NCBI RefSeq assembly: GCF_002924445.1
Contig: NZ_PIGG01000045.1
Span: 163,091-227,090, forward strand
DNA from: Minwuia thermotolerans
Lineage (GTDB): Bacteria; Pseudomonadota; Alphaproteobacteria; Minwuiales; Minwuiaceae
DNA length: 64,000 bases
Reading direction: 5' to 3'
Shown: piece after piece, positions 53,568-63,703 of the stretch
Layout: each line of letters opens with the position of its first letter
How positions within the stretch are numbered: the first letter of the stretch is position 1
The notes under the pieces: generated by a model
The model's database searches: none
What the model was told of the DNA's origin: nothing
Seen by the model: only the letters and a program-made list of their open reading frames with translations
Program-made: the position numbers and the translations under genes

Positions 53568-56372
53568 TCAGGCCGCGGCGGCGTCGTGGACGGCCACGGC
53601 GTCGCTGCAGCGGTTGCACAGCGCACCCTCCTCGGGGACTTCCTCCAGCACCATCCAGCAGCGCCCGCACTTGGCGCCGGTGGCCCGGCGCGGGCTCACG
53701 GCCACGCCGTCGACGTCTTCCAGGCGGAAGGCGTCGGCCGGCGCCGGGTCGGTGGAGACCGCCGCGCCCGAGGTGATGAACAGGCCCGCCATGTTCAGAT
53801 CCTCCAGCTTCGCAGCGTCGTCCGCGGACAGGTAGACGACCGGCGAGGCCTGCAGGCTGGCGCCGATGCGCTTCTCGCGCCGTTCCACCTCCAGCGCGCC
53901 GGTGACGACGCGGCGGATCTCGAAGATGCGGTTCCATTTCTCCGCTAGCGCGTCGTCCAGCCATTCGGCGGGCACTTCCGGGAAAAGCTTCAGGTGAACG
54001 CTGTCGTTCTCGTCCGGATAGCGCGACTGCCAGGCTTCCTCCGCAGTGAAGGCGAGGATCGGCGCGAACCAGGTCACCAGGCAGTGATAGAGCCGGTCGA
54101 GCACCGTGCGCGTGGCGCGGCGGCGGATCGAATCCGGGCGGTCGCAATAGAGCACGTCCTTGCGGATGTCGAAGTAGAACGACGACAACTCGATGGCACA
54201 GAAATTGTGCAGCGCGACGAAGACGTCGTGGAAATCGTAGACCGCCAGCGCCTCCCGCACCGTCCGGTCCATCACCGCCAGACGATGCAGCAGGTAGCGG
54301 TCCAGTTCCGGCATCTCCGCCGGGGCCAGACGCTCGCTCTCGTCGAAGTCATGCAGATTGCCCAGCAGGAAGCGCAACGTGTTGCGCAGCCGGCGGTACG
54401 AATCGGCGGTCGCCTTCAGGATGCCGGGGCCGAACCGCAGATCCTCGGTATAGTCGGCGGCAGCCACCCAGAGCCGCAGGATGTCGGCGCCGTACTGGCC
54501 GAACACGTCCTTCGGCCCCAGCGCGTTGCCGGACGACTTCGACATCTTCTCGGCTTTCTCGTCGAGGATGAAGCCGTGGGTCAGCACCGCGTCATAGGGC
54601 GCGCGGCCGCGCGTACCGCAGCTTTCCAGCAGCGACGAGTGGAACCAGCCGCGATGCTGGTCCGTGCCCTCCAGATAGAGGTCGGCCGGCCATTTCAGGT
54701 CGTCGCGCATCTCCAGGCAGAAGGCGTGCGTTGTGCCTGAATCGAACCAGACGTCCAGGATGTCGCTGGCCTTCTCGTAGTCGGCGGCGCTGTAATCGTC
54801 GCCCAGGAAGAAGGCCGCGTCATTGCCGAACCAGGCGTCGCAGCCTTCGGCCTGGATCGCCTCGAGAATCCTTTCGTTGACCTTTTCGTCACGTAACGGC
54901 TCGCCAGTGCGCTTGTCCACGAAGACGGTGATCGGCACGCCCCAGACGCGCTGGCGCGAGAGCAGCCAGTCCGGCCGGTTCTCGATCATACCGTTCAGCC
55001 GGCGCTGGCCGGACTTCGGATAGAACGCGGTCTCCGAGATCGCCTTCAGCGCCTTCTCCCGGATGCCGGTCTTCTCCATGGAGATGAACCACTGCGGCGC
55101 GTTACGGAAGATCAGCGGCGCCTTGGAGCGCCAGCTGTGCGGATAGGAGTGGGTGATCCTGCCGTGCGCCAGCAGGCCGCCATGCCCGGTCAGCGTCTCG
55201 ATCATCGGACCGTCGACCTTGAAGACATGGGTTCCGGCGAAGTGCGGCACGTGGGGATAGTAAAGGCCGTCCTCCGCAACGGTATCAGGCACTTCGACGC
55301 CGTTTTCGACACCAAGCTCGAAGTCTTCTGCGCCATGGCCCGGCGCGATGTGGACGAAACCGGTGCCCTGATCGGTGGTGACGTAGTCCGCCGGCAGCAG
55401 CCGGTCCTCGTAGGTGTAGCCCAGATCGCTCAGCGGATGGCGGCAGACGGTGCCGGCCGGTTTCGTGACCTGCGCCACCTTCGTCCAGCTCTCGATGCCG
55501 GCGGCCTCGCGCACGCTCTCCGCCAGCGCGTCGGCCAGCGCCAGCTTCTCGCCCACCTTCGCCAGCGAGCCTTCCGCCACGGCCTCCACCTGATAGACGC
55601 CGTAGTCGATCGCCTCGCCATAGGCGAGCGCGCGGTTGCCCGGGATCGTCCAGGGCGTGGTGGTCCAGATCACGACCGAGGCGCCTTCCAGCGCCGGATC
55701 CTCGGTCCGGATCACGGGGAAGCGCACCCAGATCGTCGTCGAGGTGTGGTCGTGGTACTCGATCTCCGCCTCGGCCAGACTGGTCTTTTCGACCACCGAC
55801 CACATCACCGCCTTGGAGCCCTTGTAGAGGCTGCCGTCCATCAGGAACTTGAGCAGTTCGGCCACGGTAACGGCCTCGGACTTGTAGTCCATCGTCAGAT
55901 AGGGCCGCTCCCAGTCGCCGAAGACGCCGAGGCGCTTGAAGCCCTCGCGCTGCACGTCGATCCAGTGATCGGCGAACTCGCGGCATTCGCGGCGGAACTC
56001 GTTGACCGGCACCTCGTCCTTGTTGCGGCCGGCCTTGCGGTATTTTTCCTCTATCTTCCACTCGATGGGCAGGCCGTGGCAGTCCCAGCCGGGGACGTAG
56101 TTGGCGTCATAGCCCATCATCTGCCTGGAGCGGTTGATGACGTCCTTCAGCACCTTGTTGAGGACGTGGCCCATGTGGATGTCGCCATTGGCGTAGGGCG
56201 GACCGTCGTGGAGGATGAACTTCTCGCGGCCCTTCGAGGTCTCGCGCAGCTTCTTCCAGATCTCCATCCGCTCCCAGCGCTCGAGCATCTCCGGCTCCTT
56301 CTGGGGCAGGCCGGCGCGCATGGGGAAGTCGGTCTTCGGCAGGAAGACGGTGTCTTTGTAGTCTCGGGTCAT
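53568..56372 (-). CDS. ileS: Isoleucyl-tRNA synthetase
   Basis: A 934-residue class I synthetase that charges tRNA-Ile. The ATG at 56372 gives MTRDYKDTVFLPKTDFPMRA, the normal start. The HIGH-type motif is PPYANGDIHMGHVLNKVL, the editing domain follows (TTTPWTIPGNRALAYGE), KMSKSSGNALGPKDV is the KMSKS loop, and the C-terminal zinc finger reads CGRCWMVLEEVPEEGALCNR. All parts are present at usual length. It is an essential housekeeping gene; its stop is 7 nt from the convergent fusion gene. Confidence 0.97.
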   Translation of the reverse strand: MTRDYKDTVFLPKTDFPMRAGLPQKEPEMLERWERMEIWKKLRETSKGREKFILHDGPPYANGDIHMGHVLNKVLKDVINRSRQMMGYDANYVPGWDCHGLPIEWKIEEKYRKAGRNKDEVPVNEFRRECREFADHWIDVQREGFKRLGVFGDWERPYLTMDYKSEAVTVAELLKFLMDGSLYKGSKAVMWSVVEKTSLAEAEIEYHDHTSTTIWVRFPVIRTEDPALEGASVVIWTTTPWTIPGNRALAYGEAIDYGVYQVEAVAEGSLAKVGEKLALADALAESVREAAGIESWTKVAQVTKPAGTVCRHPLSDLGYTYEDRLLPADYVTTDQGTGFVHIAPGHGAEDFELGVENGVEVPDTVAEDGLYYPHVPHFAGTHVFKVDGPMIETLTGHGGLLAHGRITHSYPHSWRSKAPLIFRNAPQWFISMEKTGIREKALKAISETAFYPKSGQRRLNGMIENRPDWLLSRQRVWGVPITVFVDKRTGEPLRDEKVNERILEAIQAEGCDAWFGNDAAFFLGDDYSAADYEKASDILDVWFDSGTTHAFCLEMRDDLKWPADLYLEGTDQHRGWFHSSLLESCGTRGRAPYDAVLTHGFILDEKAEKMSKSSGNALGPKDVFGQYGADILRLWVAAADYTEDLRFGPGILKATADSYRRLRNTLRFLLGNLHDFDESERLAPAEMPELDRYLLHRLAVMDRTVREALAVYDFHDVFVALHNFCAIELSSFYFDIRKDVLYCDRPDSIRRRATRTVLDRLYHCLVTWFAPILAFTAEEAWQSRYPDENDSVHLKLFPEVPAEWLDDALAEKWNRIFEIRRVVTGALEVERREKRIGASLQASPVVYLSADDAAKLEDLNMAGLFITSGAAVSTDPAPADAFRLEDVDGVAVSPRRATGAKCGRCWMVLEEVPEEGALCNRCSDAVAVHDAAAA

Positions 56373-56522
56373 GATCGGAGCCCCTGGCTCAATATCGGCA
56401 ATACGGATCGGAAAAGGCGGCGGCATCCCGGCCCCGGCGTCACAGGACCGGGCAGGTAATTCGATCGATCGTCCGTATCTGGCGGCTGCCGGTGCGCATG
56501 GGCCGCGCTTATAGCGCCGGGC

Positions 56523-56927
56523 TCAGGCCTTGTCGAGAAGGCCCGCCGACAGCCCGTCGAGGATCGGGCAGTCGGGCCGGTGATCGCCGGAGCAGCAGTC
56601 GGCGAGATGCTTCAGTTCGTCGTGCAGCTTCTGCAGTTCCGCCATCTTGGCCTCGATCTCGGCGATGCGCTCCAGCGCGATGGCCTTGACGTCGGCGCTG
56701 GCGCGGCTGCGGTCCTCGTAGAGCGCCAGCAGCTCCCGGCAGTCCTCGATGGAGAAGCCGAAGCTGCGCGCGCGCTGGACGAAGCGGAGCTTGCTCACTT
56801 CCGGCGGGCCATAGTCGCGGTAGCCGTTCTCGCGCCGCGCCGACGGGCCGACGAGCCCGATGTCGGCGTAGTAACGCACCGTCTTGGTGGGAAGCCCGGC
56901 CGCCCGGGCCGCGTCGCCTATGTTCAT
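56523..56927 (-). CDS. cueR: CueR/HmrR-type copper-responsive MerR regulator
   Basis: A 134-residue MerR-family activator. The N-terminal winged helix reads MNIGDAARAAGLPTKTVRYY and GLVGPSARRENGYRDYG. A dimer helix follows, and the metal loop CCSGDHRPDCP near residues 112-121 has the two Cys spaced as in Cu(I)/Ag(I)/Au(I) sensors. Such proteins bind between -35 and -10 of promoters with 19-bp spacers; one such promoter lies at 61135-61165, before the DUF411 and copper ATPase genes. It is separated from those targets by asd. The start at the ATG at 56927 is the family start. Confidence 0.9.
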   Translation of the reverse strand: MNIGDAARAAGLPTKTVRYYADIGLVGPSARRENGYRDYGPPEVSKLRFVQRARSFGFSIEDCRELLALYEDRSRASADVKAIALERIAEIEAKMAELQKLHDELKHLADCCSGDHRPDCPILDGLSAGLLDKA

Positions 56928-57007
56928 TGCCTTGCCGTCCTCGATGTCGCATGTCTCACGCGGGGATTTACTTCCGCGCCGTTTGCGCCTACTTCGCACC
57001 ATCATGA

Positions 57008-58231
<1,224 letters not shown>

Positions 58232-58241
58232 CATCACCGCA

Positions 58242-60575
58242 TCAGAGCTTCAGCGCCCGCAGCCTGAGGGCATTGGAGATGACCGAGACCGACGACAGGC
58301 TCATGGCCGCCGCCGCGATCATCGGCGACAGCAGCGTGCCGGTCAGCGGGTAGAGGATGCCCGCCGCGATCGGCACGCCGGCGGCGTTGTAGATGAAGGC
58401 GAAGAACAGGTTCTGGCGGATATTGGAAATGGTGGCCCGGGCGAGCCGATGCGCCCGGACGACACCCGTCAGATCGCCCTTCACCAGCGTGAAGCCGGCG
58501 CTCTCGACGGCGACGTCGGCGCCCGTGCCCATGGCGATGCCGACCTCGGCCGCCGCCAGCGCCGGCGCGTCGTTGACGCCGTCGCCGGCCATGGCGACCC
58601 GCCGGCCCCGGCCATGCAGCTCGTCCACCAGCGCCTTCTTGTCTTCCGGCAGCACGTCGGCGCGCACCTCGTCGATGCCGAGTTCGGACCCAACGGCCTT
58701 GGCCGTCCGCGCGTTGTCGCCGGTGGCCATGATGATTTCCAGGCCGGCTTCCCGTAGTTGCCGGATGGCGTCCTTCGCATTGGCCTTGATCGGATCGGCC
58801 ACGGCGACAAGACCGGCGAGCCCGCCATCGGCGGCGACATACATCACGGTGCGGCCCGCATCGCGCAGGTCGTCGCCCGTCGCCTGCCAGGCGCCGACGT
58901 CGATGCCGGCGTCGTCCATCATGGCGCGGTTGCCGAGCAGGACTTCCCGCCCCCCGACAACGCCCTTCACGCCCTTGCCGGTGACGGCCTCGAAGTCTGA
59001 CGTCGCGCCGGCCGCCACGCCGCGTTTCTCGGCACCTTTCATGACCGCTTCGGCCAGCGGATGCTCGGAGCCCTTCTCCAGGGCGGCAGCCAGACCCAGG
59101 ACGTCCGCTTCCGACCAGCCATCCGCGGCGACGACGTCGGTCAGCTCCGGCCGCCCCTCGGTCAGCGTACCCGTCTTGTCCACCACCAGCGTGTCGACGC
59201 GGGCGAAGCGTTCCAGCGCCTCGGCATCGCGGACCAGCACGCCCGCCTGGGCGCCGCGGCCGGTGGCCGTCATGATCGACATGGGCGTGGCCAGGCCCAG
59301 CGCGCATGGACAGGCAATGATGAGAACGGAGACGGCTGCCACCAGGGCGTAGACCATGGCCGGCGAAGGACCGAACACCGACCAGACGATGAAAGCGACG
59401 ATCGCCACGAGAACCACGGCCGGCACGAACCATGAGGCGACCCTGTCCGCCAGCCCCTGGATCGGCGCCCGCGAGCGCTGGGCCTGGGCGACCATGTCGA
59501 CGATGCGCGACAGCATGGTGTCGGCGCCGACCCGCTCGGCCCGGATCACCAGTCCGCCGTTGCGGTTCAGCGTGCCGCCGGTGACGGTATCGCCTTCGGT
59601 CTTCTCCACGGGGACCGGCTCTCCGGAGATCATGCTTTCGTCAACCGCCGAGCGCCCTTCCAGCACAACGCCGTCGACGGGCACGCTTTCGCCCGGACGG
59701 ACGCGCAGCCGGTCGCCTTCCAGGATGTTCTCCAGCGGAACCTCGCGCTCGGTCCCGTTCTCGTTGATCCGCCGCGCGGTCTTCGGCGCCAGGTCGAGCA
59801 GCGCACGGATCGCGCTGCCGGTCCGCTCCCGGGCCCGCAGTTCCAGCACCTGACCCAGGAAGACCAGCGCGATGATCACGGCCGCAGCCTCGAAGTAGAC
59901 AGGGACGGTGCCGTCGGCGCGGACGAAAGACGGCGGGAAGATTCCCGGCGCGACGGCCGCGACGACGCTGTAGGCATAGGCCGCGCCCGTGCCGATGGCG
60001 ATCAGCGTCCACATGTTGGGACTGCGGTTGACGATCGAGTTCCAGCCCCGCTTGAAGAAAGGCAGCGCAGCCCAGAGCACGACCGGCGTCGCCAGCGCCA
60101 GCTCGAGCCAGATCGCCGGACGCTCGCCCAGCCAGTGGCGGAAGGGTAGCCCCAACATGTGGCTCATCGCGAGAACGAAGATCGGCACAGCAAGCGCCGC
60201 GCTGACGATGAAGCGCCTGGTGAAGTCCACCAGTTCCGGGTTGGGCCCGTCGTCGGGCACCCCCATGGGCTCCAGCGCCATGCCGCATTTGGGGCAATCG
60301 CCGGGATGATCCTGCACGATCTCCGGGTGCATCGGACAGGTGTACTGCGTGCCTTTCGGCGCGGCCTTCGGGCGGCGCTTGTGCGCGCCGGTCAGGTAGA
60401 ACTCGGGGTCCGCCTCGAAGCGGTCGTGACAGCGCCGCCCACAGAAGTGATAGGTCTCACCCTCATGGACGAGGCTGGGCTTGCCAGCGGCTGTGTCGAC
60501 CGACATGCCGCAGACCGGATCGGTCACGACGTCACCCGATGCGGCGGCGTGGGCATGATGTGCGTGGCTGCTCAT
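58242..60575 (-). CDS. copA: Copper-exporting P1B-type ATPase with YHS and metal-binding head
   Basis: A 777-residue Cu(I) pump. In place of the usual CxxC HMA domain, the N-terminus has a His-rich start (HAHHAHAAA), a YHS domain ([21 protein letters not shown]) and a heavy-metal-binding segment ([20 protein letters not shown]). Eight membrane helices include the CPC ion site [12 protein letters not shown]. The ATPase parts are TGEP-like [10 protein letters not shown], phosphorylation [17 protein letters not shown] and [16 protein letters not shown]. It moves Cu(I) out of the cytoplasm. It starts 34 nt after the DUF411 gene, under the CueR-type promoter. Confidence 0.93.
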   Translation of the reverse strand: MSSHAHHAHAAASGDVVTDPVCGMSVDTAAGKPSLVHEGETYHFCGRRCHDRFEADPEFYLTGAHKRRPKAAPKGTQYTCPMHPEIVQDHPGDCPKCGMALEPMGVPDDGPNPELVDFTRRFIVSAALAVPIFVLAMSHMLGLPFRHWLGERPAIWLELALATPVVLWAALPFFKRGWNSIVNRSPNMWTLIAIGTGAAYAYSVVAAVAPGIFPPSFVRADGTVPVYFEAAAVIIALVFLGQVLELRARERTGSAIRALLDLAPKTARRINENGTEREVPLENILEGDRLRVRPGESVPVDGVVLEGRSAVDESMISGEPVPVEKTEGDTVTGGTLNRNGGLVIRAERVGADTMLSRIVDMVAQAQRSRAPIQGLADRVASWFVPAVVLVAIVAFIVWSVFGPSPAMVYALVAAVSVLIIACPCALGLATPMSIMTATGRGAQAGVLVRDAEALERFARVDTLVVDKTGTLTEGRPELTDVVAADGWSEADVLGLAAALEKGSEHPLAEAVMKGAEKRGVAAGATSDFEAVTGKGVKGVVGGREVLLGNRAMMDDAGIDVGAWQATGDDLRDAGRTVMYVAADGGLAGLVAVADPIKANAKDAIRQLREAGLEIIMATGDNARTAKAVGSELGIDEVRADVLPEDKKALVDELHGRGRRVAMAGDGVNDAPALAAAEVGIAMGTGADVAVESAGFTLVKGDLTGVVRAHRLARATISNIRQNLFFAFIYNAAGVPIAAGILYPLTGTLLSPMIAAAAMSLSSVSVISNALRLRALKL

Positions 60576-60609
60576 GGAATTCCAACCTTGGAAGGGCGTC
60601 CTGGCCGCC

Positions 60610-61083
60610 TCAGTAGCGGGCGTAGACCTCGCGGCTCTCGCCCGTGAAAAGGATCACCGAATAGGGATCGTTGCCCCCGCCCTGCTCCATGCCGGGGGAA
60701 CCGACGGGCATGCCGGGCACGGCGAGACCGCGCGCCGCAGGCTTCTCTTCCAACAGCCGCTTGACCTCCCGCGCAGGCACATGGCCCTCGATGACATAGC
60801 CGCCCACGCCGGCGGTGTGGCAGGAGGCCAGATCGTGATCGACACCGAACATGCGCTTCGCCGGCTCGAGATCTTCCATCTCGATAACCTTCACGTCGAA
60901 GCCATGGCGGCGCATGTGCTCCACCCATTTGGCGCAACAGCCGCACTAGGGCGACTTGTAGACGGTCATGGTTGGCGCGGCGGCGTGCGCATCGTGGGGA
61001 GCGGCGAACATGCCGCCCGCGAAGAGCACAGACAGCGCCACCAGCAGCGTGGCAAGGGAACGGCGGAGGGATCGGACGGGCAT
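60610..61083 (-). pseudogene. DUF411 periplasmic metal-binding protein with in-frame amber codon
   Basis: From the ATG at 61083 the frame encodes a signal peptide (MPVRSLRRSLATLLVALSVL) and the start of the DUF411 domain, MTVYKSP. A TAG at 60946-60948 follows, and the same frame continues with CGCCAKWVEHMRRHGFDVKV to a normal end ([10 protein letters not shown]) at 60610. Relatives read KSP-x-CGCC, so the stop replaces one residue just before the metal-binding cysteines. A single base change from TCG (Ser) or TGG would explain it. It is either an inactive gene, a suppressed amber codon or a base error. The rest of the domain is undamaged. Confidence 0.8.
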
Positions 61084-61134
61084 GAAGGCATTCTCCACTG
61101 GCAGGCGAAGCGCGGGACAGATCCCGCAATTCTC

Positions 61135-61165
61135 AAGATGGTGTTTCCAGTAACTGGAAGGTCAA
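61135..61165 (-). promoter_or_regulatory. CueR-type promoter/operator of the DUF411-copA unit
   Basis: On the minus strand TTGACC (complement of 61160-61165) is followed by a 19-bp spacer holding the perfect palindrome TTCCAGTTACTGGAA (complement of 61145-61159) and then a weak -10, CATCTT. The stretched 19-bp spacer and the TTCC...GGAA dyad are the hallmarks of promoters switched on by CueR. It lies about 52 nt before the DUF411 start. Confidence 0.8.
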
Positions 61166-61208
61166 GCGGATTCCCCGGCGCCCGCGAAGGCGCCGGGGAA
61201 ATGGCCGG

Positions 61209-61913
61209 TCAGAACATGAAGCGCGTGCCGATGACGAAGAAGACGGTGCCGGCCTCTTCGCCATCCGCCCGCGCAAGATCGGCGGTTTCGCCGAACTTCC
61301 GTTCGTAGTGGACGCCGACATAGGGCGAGACGAGCCGGTCCACCAGGTCGTAGCTGATGCGTCCACCCACCTCGAGGGTCGGACCGAACGCGCCCTGCCC
61401 CGCCGCCGCGTCATCGGTGAACGGCAGATCGATTTCGATCGACGGTACGAAGACGATCCGGTTGGTGATCAGCCCCTCGTACTCCACCTCGAACCGGAAG
61501 GACGGATGGTCCGAGACGAACAGATCCGCGTCGACCTCGAACCACTGCCGGGTCAGACCGTGCAGACCGATCACGCCGTGGAGCCGGTTCGGGCCCTTGG
61601 GCGTATCGAGCCGCACGCCGGCGACGGCGTCGAAGAAATCCGTCACCGGCGTCTGAAGCCGAAGCTGGTTCTCCAGCGTCTCGAAGGCTTCTTCGCCCGT
61701 GGCGTATTCCCCTTCGCTGCGCCAGACGACCTTCAACTCGTCGCTGCCGGCCAGCACGTCGAAATCCCACGCGGCAACGTCCGAACCCTCATCGACCCGG
61801 TATTCGGCCTGTTCGACCTGAATGCCCCAGATCAGCGGTTCCGCCTCGGCGGCAGGCACGGCCAGGACGGCCGGGACCAGCGCCCCGGTCAGTCTTTTCC
61901 AGAATGTGCGCAT
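61209..61913 (-). CDS. copB: Copper resistance protein CopB (outer membrane)
   Basis: A 234-residue exported protein with signal peptide (LTGALVPAVLAVPAAEA). The CopB family pattern is present from the first mature residues: WGIQVEQAEYRVDEGSDVAA, WDFDVLAGSDELKVVWRSEG, and closing beta strands SPYVGVHYERKFGETADLAR and GTVFFVIGTRFMF. The alternating strands fit an outer-membrane barrel. The Met/His-rich N-terminal segment found in many CopB proteins is absent. It is thought to bind or pass copper with CopA. It starts 3 nt after the multicopper oxidase gene ends. Confidence 0.9.
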   Translation of the reverse strand: MRTFWKRLTGALVPAVLAVPAAEAEPLIWGIQVEQAEYRVDEGSDVAAWDFDVLAGSDELKVVWRSEGEYATGEEAFETLENQLRLQTPVTDFFDAVAGVRLDTPKGPNRLHGVIGLHGLTRQWFEVDADLFVSDHPSFRFEVEYEGLITNRIVFVPSIEIDLPFTDDAAAGQGAFGPTLEVGGRISYDLVDRLVSPYVGVHYERKFGETADLARADGEEAGTVFFVIGTRFMF

Positions 61914-61916
61914 GGT

Positions 61917-63671
61917 TCAGCCGCGCTCCCTTGCATCCAGTTCCGCGGCCTTGTCCTGCGGAGCGCCCTCGACGATGACCTTCCGGAACATGCCGGCGTC
62001 GGCGTGATAGGACAGGTGGCAGTGGAACGCCCACTGACCCGGCGCGTCGACCTCGGTCTCCATGTAGACCGTGGTCCCCGGCGCCACGCTGATGACGTGC
62101 TTGACCGGGTTCCATTCGCCGCTGCCGTTGTCGAGGATCGACCACATGCCGTGCAGGTGCATGGGATGGGTCATCATGGTCGTGTTGACGAACCTGAAGC
62201 GCACACGCTCGCCGTACTGCAGCCGGATCGGCTCGGCGTCGGCGTATTTCACGCCGTTGATGGACCACATGTAGCGCTCCATGTTGCCCGTCAGCTTCAA
62301 TTCGATCTCCCGCGTGGCCGGACGATGCGGATAGAGCGGCGTCCGTGCCTTCAGATCGGCATAGGACAGAAACCGTCCGCCGTCCGCCGCCTCGGGCATG
62401 AGGCCGCTGCCGGGCGCGTAGAAGGGATCGGGACCCCGCCGCGGCTCGGTTTCACCATGGCCCATCGCGGCGTGATCCATCTTGGAGTGGTCCGTCGCTT
62501 CCGGCTTCGGCGGTTCGTGGCCCATCGCGGCGTGATCCATTTTCGAATGGTCCGTCGCTTCCGCCTTCGGCGGCTCATGCCCCATGGCTGCGTGGTCCAT
62601 CTCACCATGTTCGCCATGTGCCATGCCCATATCGGCCATGGTCAGCAGGGGCGCGTCGCGCAGCGCCGGCACCTCGGCCGCCATGCCTTCCCTGGGCGCG
62701 AGCGTCCCCCGGCCATAGGCCGTGCGGCCCATGGATTCGGCGAAGATGGTGTAGGCGCGGTCGTCCTTCGGCTCCACAATGACGTCGAAGGTCTCGGCCA
62801 CCGCGATGCGGAACTCGTCGACGACGACCGGCTGCACCTCGTTGCCGTCGGCCTGCACCACTGTCATCTCCAGGCCGGGAATGCGGATGTCGAAATAGGT
62901 CATCGCCGAGGAGTTGATGAAGCGGAGCCGAACCCGTTCGCCGGGCGAGAACAGGCCTGTCCAGTTCTGCGCCGGTCCCTTGCCGTTGATCAGCGGCGTG
63001 AAGCCCTGCAGATCCTCGATGTCCGTCGGCATCATCCGCATGTCGCCCCAGGCCTTGCGGTCGCTCAGGGCCGCACCGAAGCCCTTGTCCTCGGCATCGC
63101 CCAGGAAGTCGAACAGCGTCCGCTGTTTCCGGTTGTAGTAGTCCGGCATCATCTTGAGATTGCGCATGATGCGGTTGCCCGAATGGGGGTGCGCATCGGC
63201 GAGCTGGACGACGTACTCCCGGTCCCAGGCGTAGGGCTCGGGCTCCTTCGGCTCGATGACGATGGCGCCGTAGGCGCCGTCAGGTTCCTGGAAGCCCGTG
63301 TGGCTGTGGAACCAGTAGGTGCCACTCTGCACGATGGGAAAGCGATAGGTGAAAGTCTCGCCGGCCGGAATGCCGGGATAGCTGATACCCGGCACGCCGT
63401 CCTGCTGGTAGGGCAGGATCAGCCCGTGCCAGTGGATCGAGGTGCTTTCGGTGAGGTTGTTGGTGACTCTGATGGTCACGTCCTCGCCCTCCCTGAACCG
63501 GAGGACAGGCCCGGGGCTGGCCCCGTTGAAACCGACACCCGTGCGGGTGAAATCTCCGGTGTCGATCCCGACCCGGTCGACGGTGATCTCGTACTCGCCC
63601 GCCGAGACGGCGCCGGCGCCGGCGCCCAGGACGAGCGTTGCCGCGGCGAGCGCGATTGCGAAATTGCGCAT
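61917..63671 (-). CDS. copA (pco-type): Periplasmic multicopper oxidase CopA
   Basis: A 584-residue exported oxidase, unrelated to the ATPase of the same name. The signal peptide is MRNFAIALAAATLVLGAGAG. All four copper-ligand motifs are intact: HWHGL, HSHTG, HPMHLHGMW and HCHLSYHADAGM. It oxidises Cu(I) to Cu(II) in the periplasm. Between cupredoxin domains 2 and 3 is a Met/His repeat region, two 20-residue copies of MDHAAMGHEPPK-x-EATDHSK plus a partial copy, encoded by a 60-bp tandem repeat; it probably binds copper. The start is set at the signal peptide. Confidence 0.94.
   Translation of the reverse strand: MRNFAIALAAATLVLGAGAGAVSAGEYEITVDRVGIDTGDFTRTGVGFNGASPGPVLRFREGEDVTIRVTNNLTESTSIHWHGLILPYQQDGVPGISYPGIPAGETFTYRFPIVQSGTYWFHSHTGFQEPDGAYGAIVIEPKEPEPYAWDREYVVQLADAHPHSGNRIMRNLKMMPDYYNRKQRTLFDFLGDAEDKGFGAALSDRKAWGDMRMMPTDIEDLQGFTPLINGKGPAQNWTGLFSPGERVRLRFINSSAMTYFDIRIPGLEMTVVQADGNEVQPVVVDEFRIAVAETFDVIVEPKDDRAYTIFAESMGRTAYGRGTLAPREGMAAEVPALRDAPLLTMADMGMAHGEHGEMDHAAMGHEPPKAEATDHSKMDHAAMGHEPPKPEATDHSKMDHAAMGHGETEPRRGPDPFYAPGSGLMPEAADGGRFLSYADLKARTPLYPHRPATREIELKLTGNMERYMWSINGVKYADAEPIRLQYGERVRFRFVNTTMMTHPMHLHGMWSILDNGSGEWNPVKHVISVAPGTTVYMETEVDAPGQWAFHCHLSYHADAGMFRKVIVEGAPQDKAAELDARERG
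62461..62600 (-). repeat. 60-bp tandem repeat in the multicopper oxidase gene
   Basis: 62461-62520 and 62521-62580 are near-identical 60-bp units, and 62581-62600 begins a third. They keep frame and encode the Met/His-rich copper-binding repeats. Copy number could change by slippage without breaking the gene. Confidence 0.85.
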
Positions 63672-63703
63672 GTGTTGTGTTCCCTGTTTCGGATGAAGAG
63701 CGA

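Noticed and set aside
51527..53626. A 699-codon minus-strand frame
   Set aside because: It is antisense to the methyltransferase/ATP-grasp fusion, which has clear motifs in both halves.
60946..60948. TAG read as pyrrolysine or a recoded amber
   Set aside because: No pyrrolysine genes are in view and the position is a variable residue in relatives. Mutation or base error is simpler.
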